Source of the DNA: an uncultured Alistipes sp.
GTDB lineage: Bacteria; Bacteroidota; Bacteroidia; Bacteroidales; Rikenellaceae
NCBI GenBank assembly: GCA_947174295.1
Contig: CAMWIG010000082.1
Span: 1-8,590 of the forward strand
Length of the DNA: 8,590 bases
Direction of reading: 5' to 3'
Below, piece after piece: positions 1 to 6,081 of the stretch (position 1 is the first letter of the stretch; the number at the start of each line of letters is the position of its first letter). The position numbers were made by a program, and so were the translations under genes. Below the pieces are notes generated by a model. The model did not search any database and was not told where the DNA came from. It worked only from the letters and a program-made list of their open reading frames with translations.

Positions 1-1401
1 ATTCCGCTCGCAGTACTTGCGGGGCTGCTATGCGTCGTCATCCGCTGCTTCGGTGCGGATGCCATCGACGGCGGCAGCCAGATAGCGCTTCTTTCGGCGG
101 CTTCGGTGTGCGTGATGATTTCCATGGGGCTTTACGGCTGCCGGTGGGCAGAGCTCGAACGGTCGGTGCTCGACAACATCAACGCCTCGGCTTCGGCGCT
201 GATAATACTGCTTCTGATAGGCGCAATCGCCGGGTCGTGGATGGTCAGCGGCGTTGTTCCGACGATGATATGCTACGGGTTGAGGATTCTCCATCCGTCG
301 TATTTTCTGGTCGCTTCGTGCGTCATCTGCGCCGTCGTGTCGCTCATGACCGGCAGCTCGTGGACGACGATAGCGACAATCGGCGTGGCGCTCATGGGCA
401 TAGGCGAAGCGCTCGGATTCCACGAAGGATGGGTTGCCGGCGCGATAATATCGGGTGCCTACTTCGGCGACAAGCTGTCGCTGCTGTCCGATACCACGGT
501 GCTGGCTTCGTCGTCGACGGGAGTGCCGGTCTTCACGCACATACGCTACATGCTCTACACCACCGTGCCGTCGTTCGTCGTGGCGATGGCGGTGTTCGCC
601 GTGGCGGGAGTGGTTCTCTCGTCGTCGTCCGGCGGCGGTGACGTGTCGATGTACGAGACTGCGCTCGCCGGGACTTTCCGCATTACGCCGTGGCTGCTCG
701 TAGTGCCGATAATCACCGGGATTCTGATTGCCCGCCGTCTGCCGGCCATAGTCACGCTGTTCGTGTCGGCCGTTCTGGCCTGCGCGGCCATGGTCGTATT
801 CCAGCCCGATGCGGTGCGTGCCGTCGCCGGAGCCGGCGAGGATGGATTTGCGGCCGGATTCCGCGGCGTGACGATGTCGTGTTTCGGCCCGACGGCCTTG
901 CAGACCGGCAACGCCGCCGTCGACGAACTCGTGGCCACGAAGGGTATGTCGGGGATGCTCAATACCGTCTGGCTCATTATCTGCGCCATGTGCTTCGGCG
1001 GCGTGATGACCGGAAGCGGCATGCTGCGCTCGCTCACGCGCATGTTCCTGCGCATAGTGCGGCGCACGGCGGGAGCCGTGGCGTCGACCGTCGGCGCCGG
1101 CATATTCTTCAATCTCTGCACGGCCGACCAGTACATCTCGATTATCCTCACCGGCCGGCTCTTCCGCGACCTCTACGCCGAACGAGGACTCGAACCGCGG
1201 CTGCTGAGCCGCAGCGTCGAGGACTCGGCCACGGTCTGCTCGGTGCTCATTCCGTGGAACTCGTGCGGAATGACTCAGGCGACGGTGCTCGGCGTGGCGA
1301 CGTTCACCTACATGCCGTATTGCATATTCAACATCGTAAGCCCCGTGATGTCCGTCGCCGTGGCGGCTCTGGGGTATAAAATATTCACCAAGAAAGTATG
1401 A
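1..1401 (+). CDS. nhaC: Na+/H+ antiporter, NhaC family (5' end outside window)
   Basis: An inner-membrane secondary transporter expected to exchange Na+ for H+. The frame is open from base 1, so the true start lies left of the window; 466 residues are visible and family members are usually about 450-500, so only a short N-terminus should be missing. Apparent internal starts such as GTG at 106 would cut the conserved GGSQIALL stretch (visible residues 24-31). Family signatures seen: a Gly-rich membrane segment IGAIAGSWMVSG, the GAYFGDKLSLLSDTT block (near base 460), and in the second half ADQYISIILTGRLF followed by EDSATVCSVLIPWNSCG. Long hydrophobic segments run throughout. The gene ends in ATGA shared with the phosphatase gene, so the two are probably translated together. 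The NhaC superfamily also includes malate/lactate antiporters (MleN), so the exact substrate is an inference. Confidence 0.9.
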   Translation: MPLAVLAGLLCVVIRCFGADAIDGGSQIALLSAASVCVMISMGLYGCRWAELERSVLDNINASASALIILLLIGAIAGSWMVSGVVPTMICYGLRILHPSYFLVASCVICAVVSLMTGSSWTTIATIGVALMGIGEALGFHEGWVAGAIISGAYFGDKLSLLSDTTVLASSSTGVPVFTHIRYMLYTTVPSFVVAMAVFAVAGVVLSSSSGGGDVSMYETALAGTFRITPWLLVVPIITGILIARRLPAIVTLFVSAVLACAAMVVFQPDAVRAVAGAGEDGFAAGFRGVTMSCFGPTALQTGNAAVDELVATKGMSGMLNTVWLIICAMCFGGVMTGSGMLRSLTRMFLRIVRRTAGAVASTVGAGIFFNLCTADQYISIILTGRLFRDLYAERGLEPRLLSRSVEDSATVCSVLIPWNSCGMTQATVLGVATFTYMPYCIFNIVSPVMSVAVAALGYKIFTKKV

Positions 1402-2045
1402 CCAAACTCGTAATTTTCGACCTCGACGGCACGCTGCTCGACACTATCGGCGACCTTGCCGTGTCGTGCAATGCCGTGCTGGCCATGCGCGGTCTGCCGC
1501 AGTACTCCTACGAGGAGTATTGCGGATTCGTCGGCAACGGAATCACGCGGCTCGTCGAGCGGGCGCTGCCCGAGCCGCTGCGCACGGAGTACACGATCGA
1601 CGCCGTGCGGCGCGATTTCGTGGAGTACTACACCGCCCATATCGACGCCTACACCAAGCCCTACGACGGCATAGCCGACCTGCTGGCCGCACTCCGCGGA
1701 CGCGGGGTGGCCGTGGCCGTGGCGTCGAACAAGTTTCAGGCGGGAACCGAAAAGCTCGTGCGGAGGTTCTTCCCCGAAACGGAGTTCGTCGAGGTGCTCG
1801 GACAACGCCCGGGCGTTCCGCTGAAACCCGACCCGACGGTCGTTCGCGAGATTCTCGATGCCACGGGCACGGCGGCCTGCGATGCGCTCTACGTCGGCGA
1901 TTCGGGCATAGACATGCAGACGGCACGTGCCGCAGGGGTACGCGCCGTCGGTTGTTCGTGGGGATTCCGCGCCCGCGAGGAGCTCGAAGCCGAGAACCCC
2001 GCGGCGGTGATAGACGCGCCGTCGGAGATTCTCGGTCTGTTGTAG
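1398..2045 (+). CDS. gph: HAD-family phosphatase, phosphoglycolate phosphatase-like
   Basis: A cytosolic haloacid-dehalogenase-type hydrolase of 215 residues. All four HAD motifs are present: motif I DLDGT with nucleophile D8 and acid D10, motif II S110-N111, motif III K143 in LKPDP, and motif IV GDSGID at 167-172 with D168 and D172. A helical cap of about 70 residues sits between motif I and the core, the arrangement of the Gph/PGMB-like subfamily. Length and motif spacing fit phosphoglycolate phosphatase, which removes 2-phosphoglycolate formed during DNA repair, but related enzymes such as pyrophosphatase PpaX or beta-phosphoglucomutase look alike, so the substrate is inferred. The start ATG overlaps the nhaC stop by 4 bases. 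The TAG stop lies inside a hairpin shared with the convergent regulator gene, 26 bases away. Confidence 0.85.
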   Translation: MTKLVIFDLDGTLLDTIGDLAVSCNAVLAMRGLPQYSYEEYCGFVGNGITRLVERALPEPLRTEYTIDAVRRDFVEYYTAHIDAYTKPYDGIADLLAALRGRGVAVAVASNKFQAGTEKLVRRFFPETEFVEVLGQRPGVPLKPDPTVVREILDATGTAACDALYVGDSGIDMQTARAAGVRAVGCSWGFRAREELEAENPAAVIDAPSEILGLL

Positions 2046-2078
2046 CCGTCAGTCGCTTTGGCCGTGGCGGCTCAACAG
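2037..2078. terminator. Bulged hairpin covering both convergent stop codons
   Basis: Bases 2037-2042 (CTGTTG) pair with 2073-2078 (CAACAG), and 2044-2048 (AGCCG) pair with 2068-2072 (CGGCT), with T2043 bulged. The stem can go on inward by a G-U, a C-G and an A-U pair. The hairpin contains the gph TAG (2043-2045) and the regulator's TGA (2072-2074). Neither strand has a U-tract after it, so it is not a classical intrinsic terminator. It may slow polymerase or protect both 3' ends. Being symmetric it would act on both strands. Confidence 0.4.
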
Positions 2079-3205
2079 TAGCGCCGCACGTCGTCGAGGG
2101 TTATGGTGTCGCCGCTGAGGACTATCAGCCGCTCGATGACGTTGCGCAGCTCGCGGATGTTGCCGCTCCACGGCATGGCCGAGAGTTCGGCGACGGCCTG
2201 CGGCGCGATGCTCTTGCTCGGCAGGCGGTACTCCTCGCAGATGCGCTCGATGAAGTGTTCGACGAGCTCCGGGATGTCGGCCGCGCGGTCGCGCAGAGCC
2301 GGAACCTTGATTATTATGACTCCTATGCGGTGGTATAGGTCTTCGCGGAAGTTGCCTTTGGCGATTTCGTCGCGCAGATTCTTGTTCGTGGCGGCGATGA
2401 CTCGAACGTCGACCTCCACGTCCTTGTCGCTGCCCACGCGGCTGATGCGGCTCTCTTGCAGTGCGCGCAGCACCTTGGCCTGCGCCGAGAGCGACATGTC
2501 GCCTATCTCGTCCATGAACAGCGTGCCGCCGTTGGCCTGTTCGAACTTGCCTTTGCGCTGTTTTATCGCCGAGGTGAACGCTCCGCGTTCGTGTCCGAAG
2601 AGTTCGCTTTCGATGAGCTCCGATGGTATGGCGGCGCAGTTGACCTCCACGAACGGAGCTCCGGCCCGTGCGCTTTTGGCGTGCAGCCACCGCGCCACGA
2701 GCTCTTTTCCCGTTCCGTTCTCGCCCGTAATCAGCACACGGGCTTCGGAGGGCGCCACCTTGTCGATGAGCGTGCGCACGTGCGTAATCTCGGGCGACGA
2801 ACCTACGATGCGGCACGCTTCGGTGTCGATTTTCGCGCGGCGTGTCCGCTGCGGAGCGCGGCGTGCGGGATGTTCGCCGTCGGAGGAGTCGACGACGTGG
2901 CGTATCGACGTGAGCAGACGGTTCATGTCGACTGGTTTGGTGAGAAAATCTTCGGCGCCGTGTTTCACGGCGTCGATTGCCGATTCGATGGTCGAGTCGT
3001 TCGACACGACTATGAACGGAGTGCCCGAGGGCGGAGTGCCGTAGCCGCTGTCGGAGATGATGACATCGAACGGTATGCGGCGGCACAATTCGTCGGCCGA
3101 CACGGGGTCTTCGGCCGCCTCGGTCGAGAAACCTTCGAATTCGAGTCTCTCGCGCAGAGTGTTTCGCATGCTTTTTGAGCTGTCGAGTATTAAAACCTTT
3201 GGCAT
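2072..3205 (-). CDS. Orphan sigma-54 activator, atypical receiver, no HTH domain
   Basis: A 377-residue NtrC-type regulator. Residues 1-105 form a receiver-like domain with D8, the phospho-acceptor position D52, S68 and K90-P91, but the second acidic-pocket residue is S9 and only 16 residues separate D52 from S68 (about 30 in CheY), so helix 3 seems lost. A basic linker follows (about 106-130). The AAA+ domain (about 133-362) has Walker A GENGTGKE (161-168), GAFTSA (208-213) where GAFTGA is usual, Walker B FMDE (230-233), sensor I AATN (271-274), arginines in FREDLYHR (286-293) and sensor II WSGNIRELRN (346-355). The protein ends at 377, just after the AAA+ domain, without the usual Fis-type helix-turn-helix. 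No histidine kinase is adjacent. It should bind ATP and perhaps act on sigma-54 from solution, as DNA-binding-less activators such as FlgR do; target genes cannot be told. Confidence 0.88.
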   Translation of the reverse strand: MPKVLILDSSKSMRNTLRERLEFEGFSTEAAEDPVSADELCRRIPFDVIISDSGYGTPPSGTPFIVVSNDSTIESAIDAVKHGAEDFLTKPVDMNRLLTSIRHVVDSSDGEHPARRAPQRTRRAKIDTEACRIVGSSPEITHVRTLIDKVAPSEARVLITGENGTGKELVARWLHAKSARAGAPFVEVNCAAIPSELIESELFGHERGAFTSAIKQRKGKFEQANGGTLFMDEIGDMSLSAQAKVLRALQESRISRVGSDKDVEVDVRVIAATNKNLRDEIAKGNFREDLYHRIGVIIIKVPALRDRAADIPELVEHFIERICEEYRLPSKSIAPQAVAELSAMPWSGNIRELRNVIERLIVLSGDTITLDDVRRYC

Positions 3206-3208
3206 GGC

Positions 3209-3239
3209 TTGCTAAAATGAAATTTTTACATTTACTTTG
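3209..3239 (+). promoter_or_regulatory. Possible plus-strand Bacteroidetes promoter
   Basis: TTG at 3209-3211 and TTACTTTG at 3232-3239 are 20 bases apart. This fits the Bacteroidetes primary sigma pattern TTG / TAnnTTTG with one mismatch in the -7 box (T for A at its second base). It would give a leader of about 220 bases before the DUF4290 gene, which is long, so the assignment is tentative. Confidence 0.35.
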
Positions 3240-3252
3240 TATGTCCGAGATA

Positions 3253-3276
3253 GTGCAAACCGTGTGCAGAAACCGT
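3253..3276. repeat. Tandem near-repeat in the divergent control region
   Basis: GTGCAAACCGT (3253-3263) is followed directly by GTGCAGAAACCGT (3264-3276); the two units differ only by a 2-base insertion. They lie between the two proposed divergent promoters and inside both leaders, where a regulator site or leader structure could be. Only two units are present, so chance is possible. Confidence 0.3.
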
Positions 3277-3324
3277 TGCGGACGGAGACTGGGGCCGACT
3301 ATCGTAGCGGGAATTTATCCTCGA

Positions 3325-3356
3325 CAAATATAGCGACTTTCCGCGCTTCGGGGCAA
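3325..3356 (-). promoter_or_regulatory. Minus-strand Bacteroidetes promoter for the sigma-54 activator
   Basis: Read on the minus strand, TTG (plus 3354-3356) is followed after 21 bases by TATATTTG (plus 3325-3332), an exact match to the Bacteroidetes -7 consensus TAnnTTTG with the expected spacing. Transcription would start near 3318-3320 and give a leader of about 113 bases before the ATG at 3205. No -24/-12 sigma-54 element was seen here, so the activator gene itself is probably read by the housekeeping sigma factor. Confidence 0.55.
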
Positions 3357-3468
3357 TGCCGCCCGATGTGCAGAGTCGAGTGTCGGCAAACGGGTTCAAT
3401 GCTCGAACGAATCATCCGGCCGGCCCGGGGACTGTATGTTCCGAGCCGTTCGGCGTAAAAACGAATCT

Positions 3469-4164
3469 ATGAAAAAGAACTATAATTACAAGCGGCGCAA
3501 GCTCTTTCTTCCCGAGTACGGCCGTCATATACACGAGATGGTCGATTCGCTGATGGACATCGAAGACCGCCGCGACCGAAACCGTCAGGCGCGGGCCGTA
3601 ATAGCCGTCATGGGCAACCTCAATCCGCTGTTGCGCGATACGGCCGATTTCACCCACAAACTGTGGGACCACCTCTTCATAATGTCTGATTTCCAGTTGG
3701 ATGTCGATTCTCCGTATCCGCGTCCGGCACGTCAGGATTTGATGGTCTCCCCGCAGCCGATGCGCTATACGCAGAGCCGCATCCCGTACAAGCACTACGG
3801 CAAGTACGTGGGAGCGGTAATCCGCAAGCTCGCCTCCGAAACCGACGAGGCCGCAGTGGCCCGCACCATAGACAACATAGCCCGCTATATGCGCACGAAG
3901 AGTTTCGAGTACAATCAGGAGCATCCGAACAACGAGGTAATCATAAAAGACATAAAGAACATGTCCGAAGGGAACATCTCGCTCGACGAAGCATCACTGA
4001 ATAATCTCCGAAGCGACTATAAACAGCACTTTTCGGCACGTTCGCAGAAGGGCCCGCAGAAGGGGCAGGCGCGCCAGCAGCAGAAGGACTACCGCAAGGG
4101 CGGTCAGCATCAGCAGAAAAATTACCAGAAAAACGCCCAATATCGCAATTCGACCAAACAATAA
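3469..4164 (+). CDS. DUF4290 family protein, Bacteroidetes-specific, function unknown
   Basis: A 231-residue soluble protein with no signal peptide or membrane segment. It carries hallmarks that I associate with DUF4290: LPEYGRHIHEMVD near the N-terminus (14-26), IEDRRDRNR (31-39), MGNLNPLLRD (48-57), FTHKLWDHLFIMSDF (61-75) and a DSPYP segment (80-84). I chose the ATG at 3469 because family members start shortly before the LPEYG block; an upstream ATG at 3436 would only add 11 unconserved residues. No Shine-Dalgarno is visible; the bases before the start are A-rich, as usual in this phylum. Residues 187-231 form a low-complexity tail rich in Gln, Lys, Arg and Asn with a single acidic residue, likely disordered and possibly nucleic-acid binding. 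From memory the gene often sits next to murA in other Bacteroidetes; murA is not here. No biochemical role is known to me. Confidence 0.85.
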   Translation: MKKNYNYKRRKLFLPEYGRHIHEMVDSLMDIEDRRDRNRQARAVIAVMGNLNPLLRDTADFTHKLWDHLFIMSDFQLDVDSPYPRPARQDLMVSPQPMRYTQSRIPYKHYGKYVGAVIRKLASETDEAAVARTIDNIARYMRTKSFEYNQEHPNNEVIIKDIKNMSEGNISLDEASLNNLRSDYKQHFSARSQKGPQKGQARQQQKDYRKGGQHQQKNYQKNAQYRNSTKQ

Positions 4165-4165
4165 T

Positions 4166-4185
4166 ACGTTATCCGAGAGTAACGT
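4166..4185. other. Short perfect inverted repeat between DUF4290 and lipoprotein genes
   Basis: ACGTTA (4166-4171) and TAACGT (4180-4185) are perfect inverted repeats around an 8-base loop, starting just after the DUF4290 stop codon. Three T follow. It is too short and AT-rich to be a strong terminator; it could be a weak attenuator or a protein site. The downstream gene starts 18 bases later, so read-through is likely. Confidence 0.25.
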
Positions 4186-4203
4186 TTCAATCAACATTCG
4201 GCA

Positions 4204-5334
4204 ATGAAGAAATTTCTTTTATCAGCTCTTTGCGCCGCAGCGGCCTGCACGCTGAGCTCCTGCGGCTCCTCGAAGGCTCGTGTCGCGGGGCGTTTCATCG
4301 GCTCCGATGACCGCACGGTCTATCTCGAACAGGTGACGCTCTTCGCTCAGCGTCTGGCCGACTCCACGACGCTCGACGCCGAAGGCGGCTACCGTTTCGA
4401 CATCGACGGTCTGGGCAAGGACCCAGCGCTCTACAACATACTCTACGCCGGCGAGCGCATACCGCTCTTCGTCAAGGGGGGCGACCGCATCGCGGCGGGT
4501 TCGGTCGGCAGCGTGATACGCAACTACACGGTCGAGGGCTCGGAGGAGTCGTCGCTTCTGCGCGACTTCTACCGCAGCTATATCGAGGGACTGCGCAATC
4601 TCGACAAAATAGCGCAGTCGCTGCCCGACGAGGCGGAGGCCCGTCGCGAGGTGCTCAAACGCTACACCGAGGAGTATTATCGCATAAAGCGCGAACAGCT
4701 GCGCTTCATCGTCGAGAACAAGGACCGCATGGCGGCCGTCTACGCGCTCTACCAGCGCGTGCCGGGCGACCAGAACCTCTTCAACGGCGACGGCGACATA
4801 ATCTACTACCGCACGGTGGCCGATGCCGTCGAGGAGCGCTATCCGACCTCGCCCTACATCCCGGCGCTGCGCAGCGAAGTGGCCCGAATCGAGGCCCGCA
4901 TAAACCTCGCGCAGCAGATTACCGAGTCGAAGTACCCCGATATCGAGCTGCCCGACATGTACGGCCGCAAGGTGCGCCTCTCGTCGCTCGACGGCAAGGT
5001 CGTACTCATCGACTTCTGGTCGGCCGAGCTCGGCAACAGCAACGCCCTGAATGCCGAGTTGAAGGAGATTTACGAGCGTTACGCGGAGCGCGGATTCGAG
5101 ATATACCAGGTATCGGTCGACACGTCGAAGCAGACGTGGATTTCTACCGTGCAGGAGCAGGCGCTGCCGTGGATTTCGGTCTGCGACTTCAAGGGCGAGG
5201 CGTCGCCCGTGGTGGGTATCTACAACGTGCGCAAGCTGCCCTCGAACTTCCTGCTCGACAGCGAGGGCTCTATTGCTGGCAAAGACCTCTACGGCTCGCA
5301 GTTGGAGAAGAAGTTGCAGGAACTGTTCAAGTAG
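4204..5334 (+). CDS. DUF4369/TlpA-like lipoprotein lacking the CxxC active site
   Basis: A 376-residue predicted lipoprotein. Residues 1-19 form a signal peptide (MKKFLL, then Ala-rich) with lipobox LSSC and lipidated C20, placing it in the periplasm or on a membrane face. Residues 25-120 are a DUF4369-like beta domain, 120-240 are mostly helical, and 245-376 are a thioredoxin fold of the AhpC/TlpA type: LSSLDGKVVLIDFW (259-272), the beta strand IYQVSVD (300-306) and the cis-proline loop LPSNFLLD (345-352). Where TlpA proteins have WCGPC, this one has E275-L276-G277-N278-S279, so both redox cysteines are gone. After processing the only other cysteine is C327. Thiol-disulfide exchange is therefore unlikely; a binding or structural role is more plausible. 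The start ATG at 4204 gives the complete signal peptide. It is 39 bases after DUF4290 and 6 bases before lpxH, in an apparent operon. Confidence 0.88.
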   Translation: MKKFLLSALCAAAACTLSSCGSSKARVAGRFIGSDDRTVYLEQVTLFAQRLADSTTLDAEGGYRFDIDGLGKDPALYNILYAGERIPLFVKGGDRIAAGSVGSVIRNYTVEGSEESSLLRDFYRSYIEGLRNLDKIAQSLPDEAEARREVLKRYTEEYYRIKREQLRFIVENKDRMAAVYALYQRVPGDQNLFNGDGDIIYYRTVADAVEERYPTSPYIPALRSEVARIEARINLAQQITESKYPDIELPDMYGRKVRLSSLDGKVVLIDFWSAELGNSNALNAELKEIYERYAERGFEIYQVSVDTSKQTWISTVQEQALPWISVCDFKGEASPVVGIYNVRKLPSNFLLDSEGSIAGKDLYGSQLEKKLQELFK

Positions 5335-5340
5335 CCGCCA

Positions 5341-6081
5341 GTGTACTATTTCGCATCGGACATACACCTCGGAGCCGGTGACCGGCAGACGGCAGCACGC
5401 GTCGAACGCCGTTTCGTCGCGTGGCTGGATGCTGCGGCCGTCGACGCGGAGTGCATCTTCCTGCTCGGCGACGTGTTCGACTTCTGGTTCGAGTACCGCA
5501 GGGTGGTGCCGCGCGGTTTCGTCCGCGCACTCGCCAAAATAGCCGAGCTGACCGAGCGCGGCGTGAAGGTCGTATTCCTCACGGGCAACCACGACATGTG
5601 GGTGCGCGACTACTTCTGTGCGGAGTGCGGAATGGAGGTGCTCACCCGTCCCGCGGAGCGCGAGCTGTACGGGCGTCGGGTGCTGCTGGCCCACGGCGAC
5701 AACATGAACATCGCGGGGCAGCCGGTGCTGCGGCTGATGAACGCAATGTTCCGTTCGCGCGTGCTGCGCGTGCTCTTCTCGTGGGGCGTGCATCCCGACC
5801 TGGCGATGAAGTTCGGACAGTGGTGGAGCGGCAAGTCGCGAAAGTCTCACGGCGCCTACACGGCCGACGTGCGCTGCACGGAGCCGCTGGTGGAGTACGC
5901 CCGCGAATATTCCGAGGCGCACGAGGGGGTCGATACGTTCGTATTCGGCCACATGCACGTTCCGCGCGACTTTCGCGAGGGGCGTCTGCACGTCGTGTCG
6001 CTCGGCGAGTGGGAGCACGACCCGACATACGCCGTCATGTCGCCCGACGGCGAAATCACGCTTAAAAGATTCGAATCATGA
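5341..6081 (+). CDS. lpxH: UDP-2,3-diacylglucosamine diphosphatase (lipid A synthesis)
   Basis: A 246-residue calcineurin-type metallophosphoesterase, close to the usual LpxH length. It cleaves UDP-2,3-diacylglucosamine to lipid X and UMP at the cytosolic face of the inner membrane, the fourth step of the lipid A pathway. Two-metal ligands are visible in the expected order: D7 and H9 (SDIH), D44 (LLGDVFDFW), N83-H84 (GNHD), H118 (AHGD), and H204 and H206 (GHMH). The middle segment (about 122-170) is rich in Arg and hydrophobic residues, as in the LpxH insertion lid that binds acyl chains. The start is GTG at 5341: it is 6 bases after the preceding stop, which is in the same frame and rules out an earlier start. 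The gene ends in ATGA shared with thyA. Other calcineurin-like hydrolases are possible, but the Bacteroidetes LpxH pattern (ASDIHLGA, FDFWFEY, VVPRGFVR) fits well. Confidence 0.87.
   Translation: MYYFASDIHLGAGDRQTAARVERRFVAWLDAAAVDAECIFLLGDVFDFWFEYRRVVPRGFVRALAKIAELTERGVKVVFLTGNHDMWVRDYFCAECGMEVLTRPAERELYGRRVLLAHGDNMNIAGQPVLRLMNAMFRSRVLRVLFSWGVHPDLAMKFGQWWSGKSRKSHGAYTADVRCTEPLVEYAREYSEAHEGVDTFVFGHMHVPRDFREGRLHVVSLGEWEHDPTYAVMSPDGEITLKRFES

Noticed and set aside
3388..3405. GGTTCAAT resembling a tRNA T-arm
   Set aside because: The flanking bases cannot form the T-stem, and no acceptor stem or anticodon arm is found.
3237..3458. A 73-codon frame in the divergent control region
   Set aside because: It starts at TTG inside the proposed promoter box, shows no family features and overlaps the region needed for regulation.
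3436..3468. Upstream ATG for the DUF4290 gene
   Set aside because: It would add 11 residues outside the conserved family start; the ATG at 3469 follows an A-rich stretch and gives the expected N-terminus.
4222..6018. A 598-codon open frame on the minus strand
   Set aside because: It lies antisense to the lipoprotein gene and lpxH, both with clear family motifs. Long antisense frames are common in GC-rich coding DNA, and its translation has no recognisable domain.
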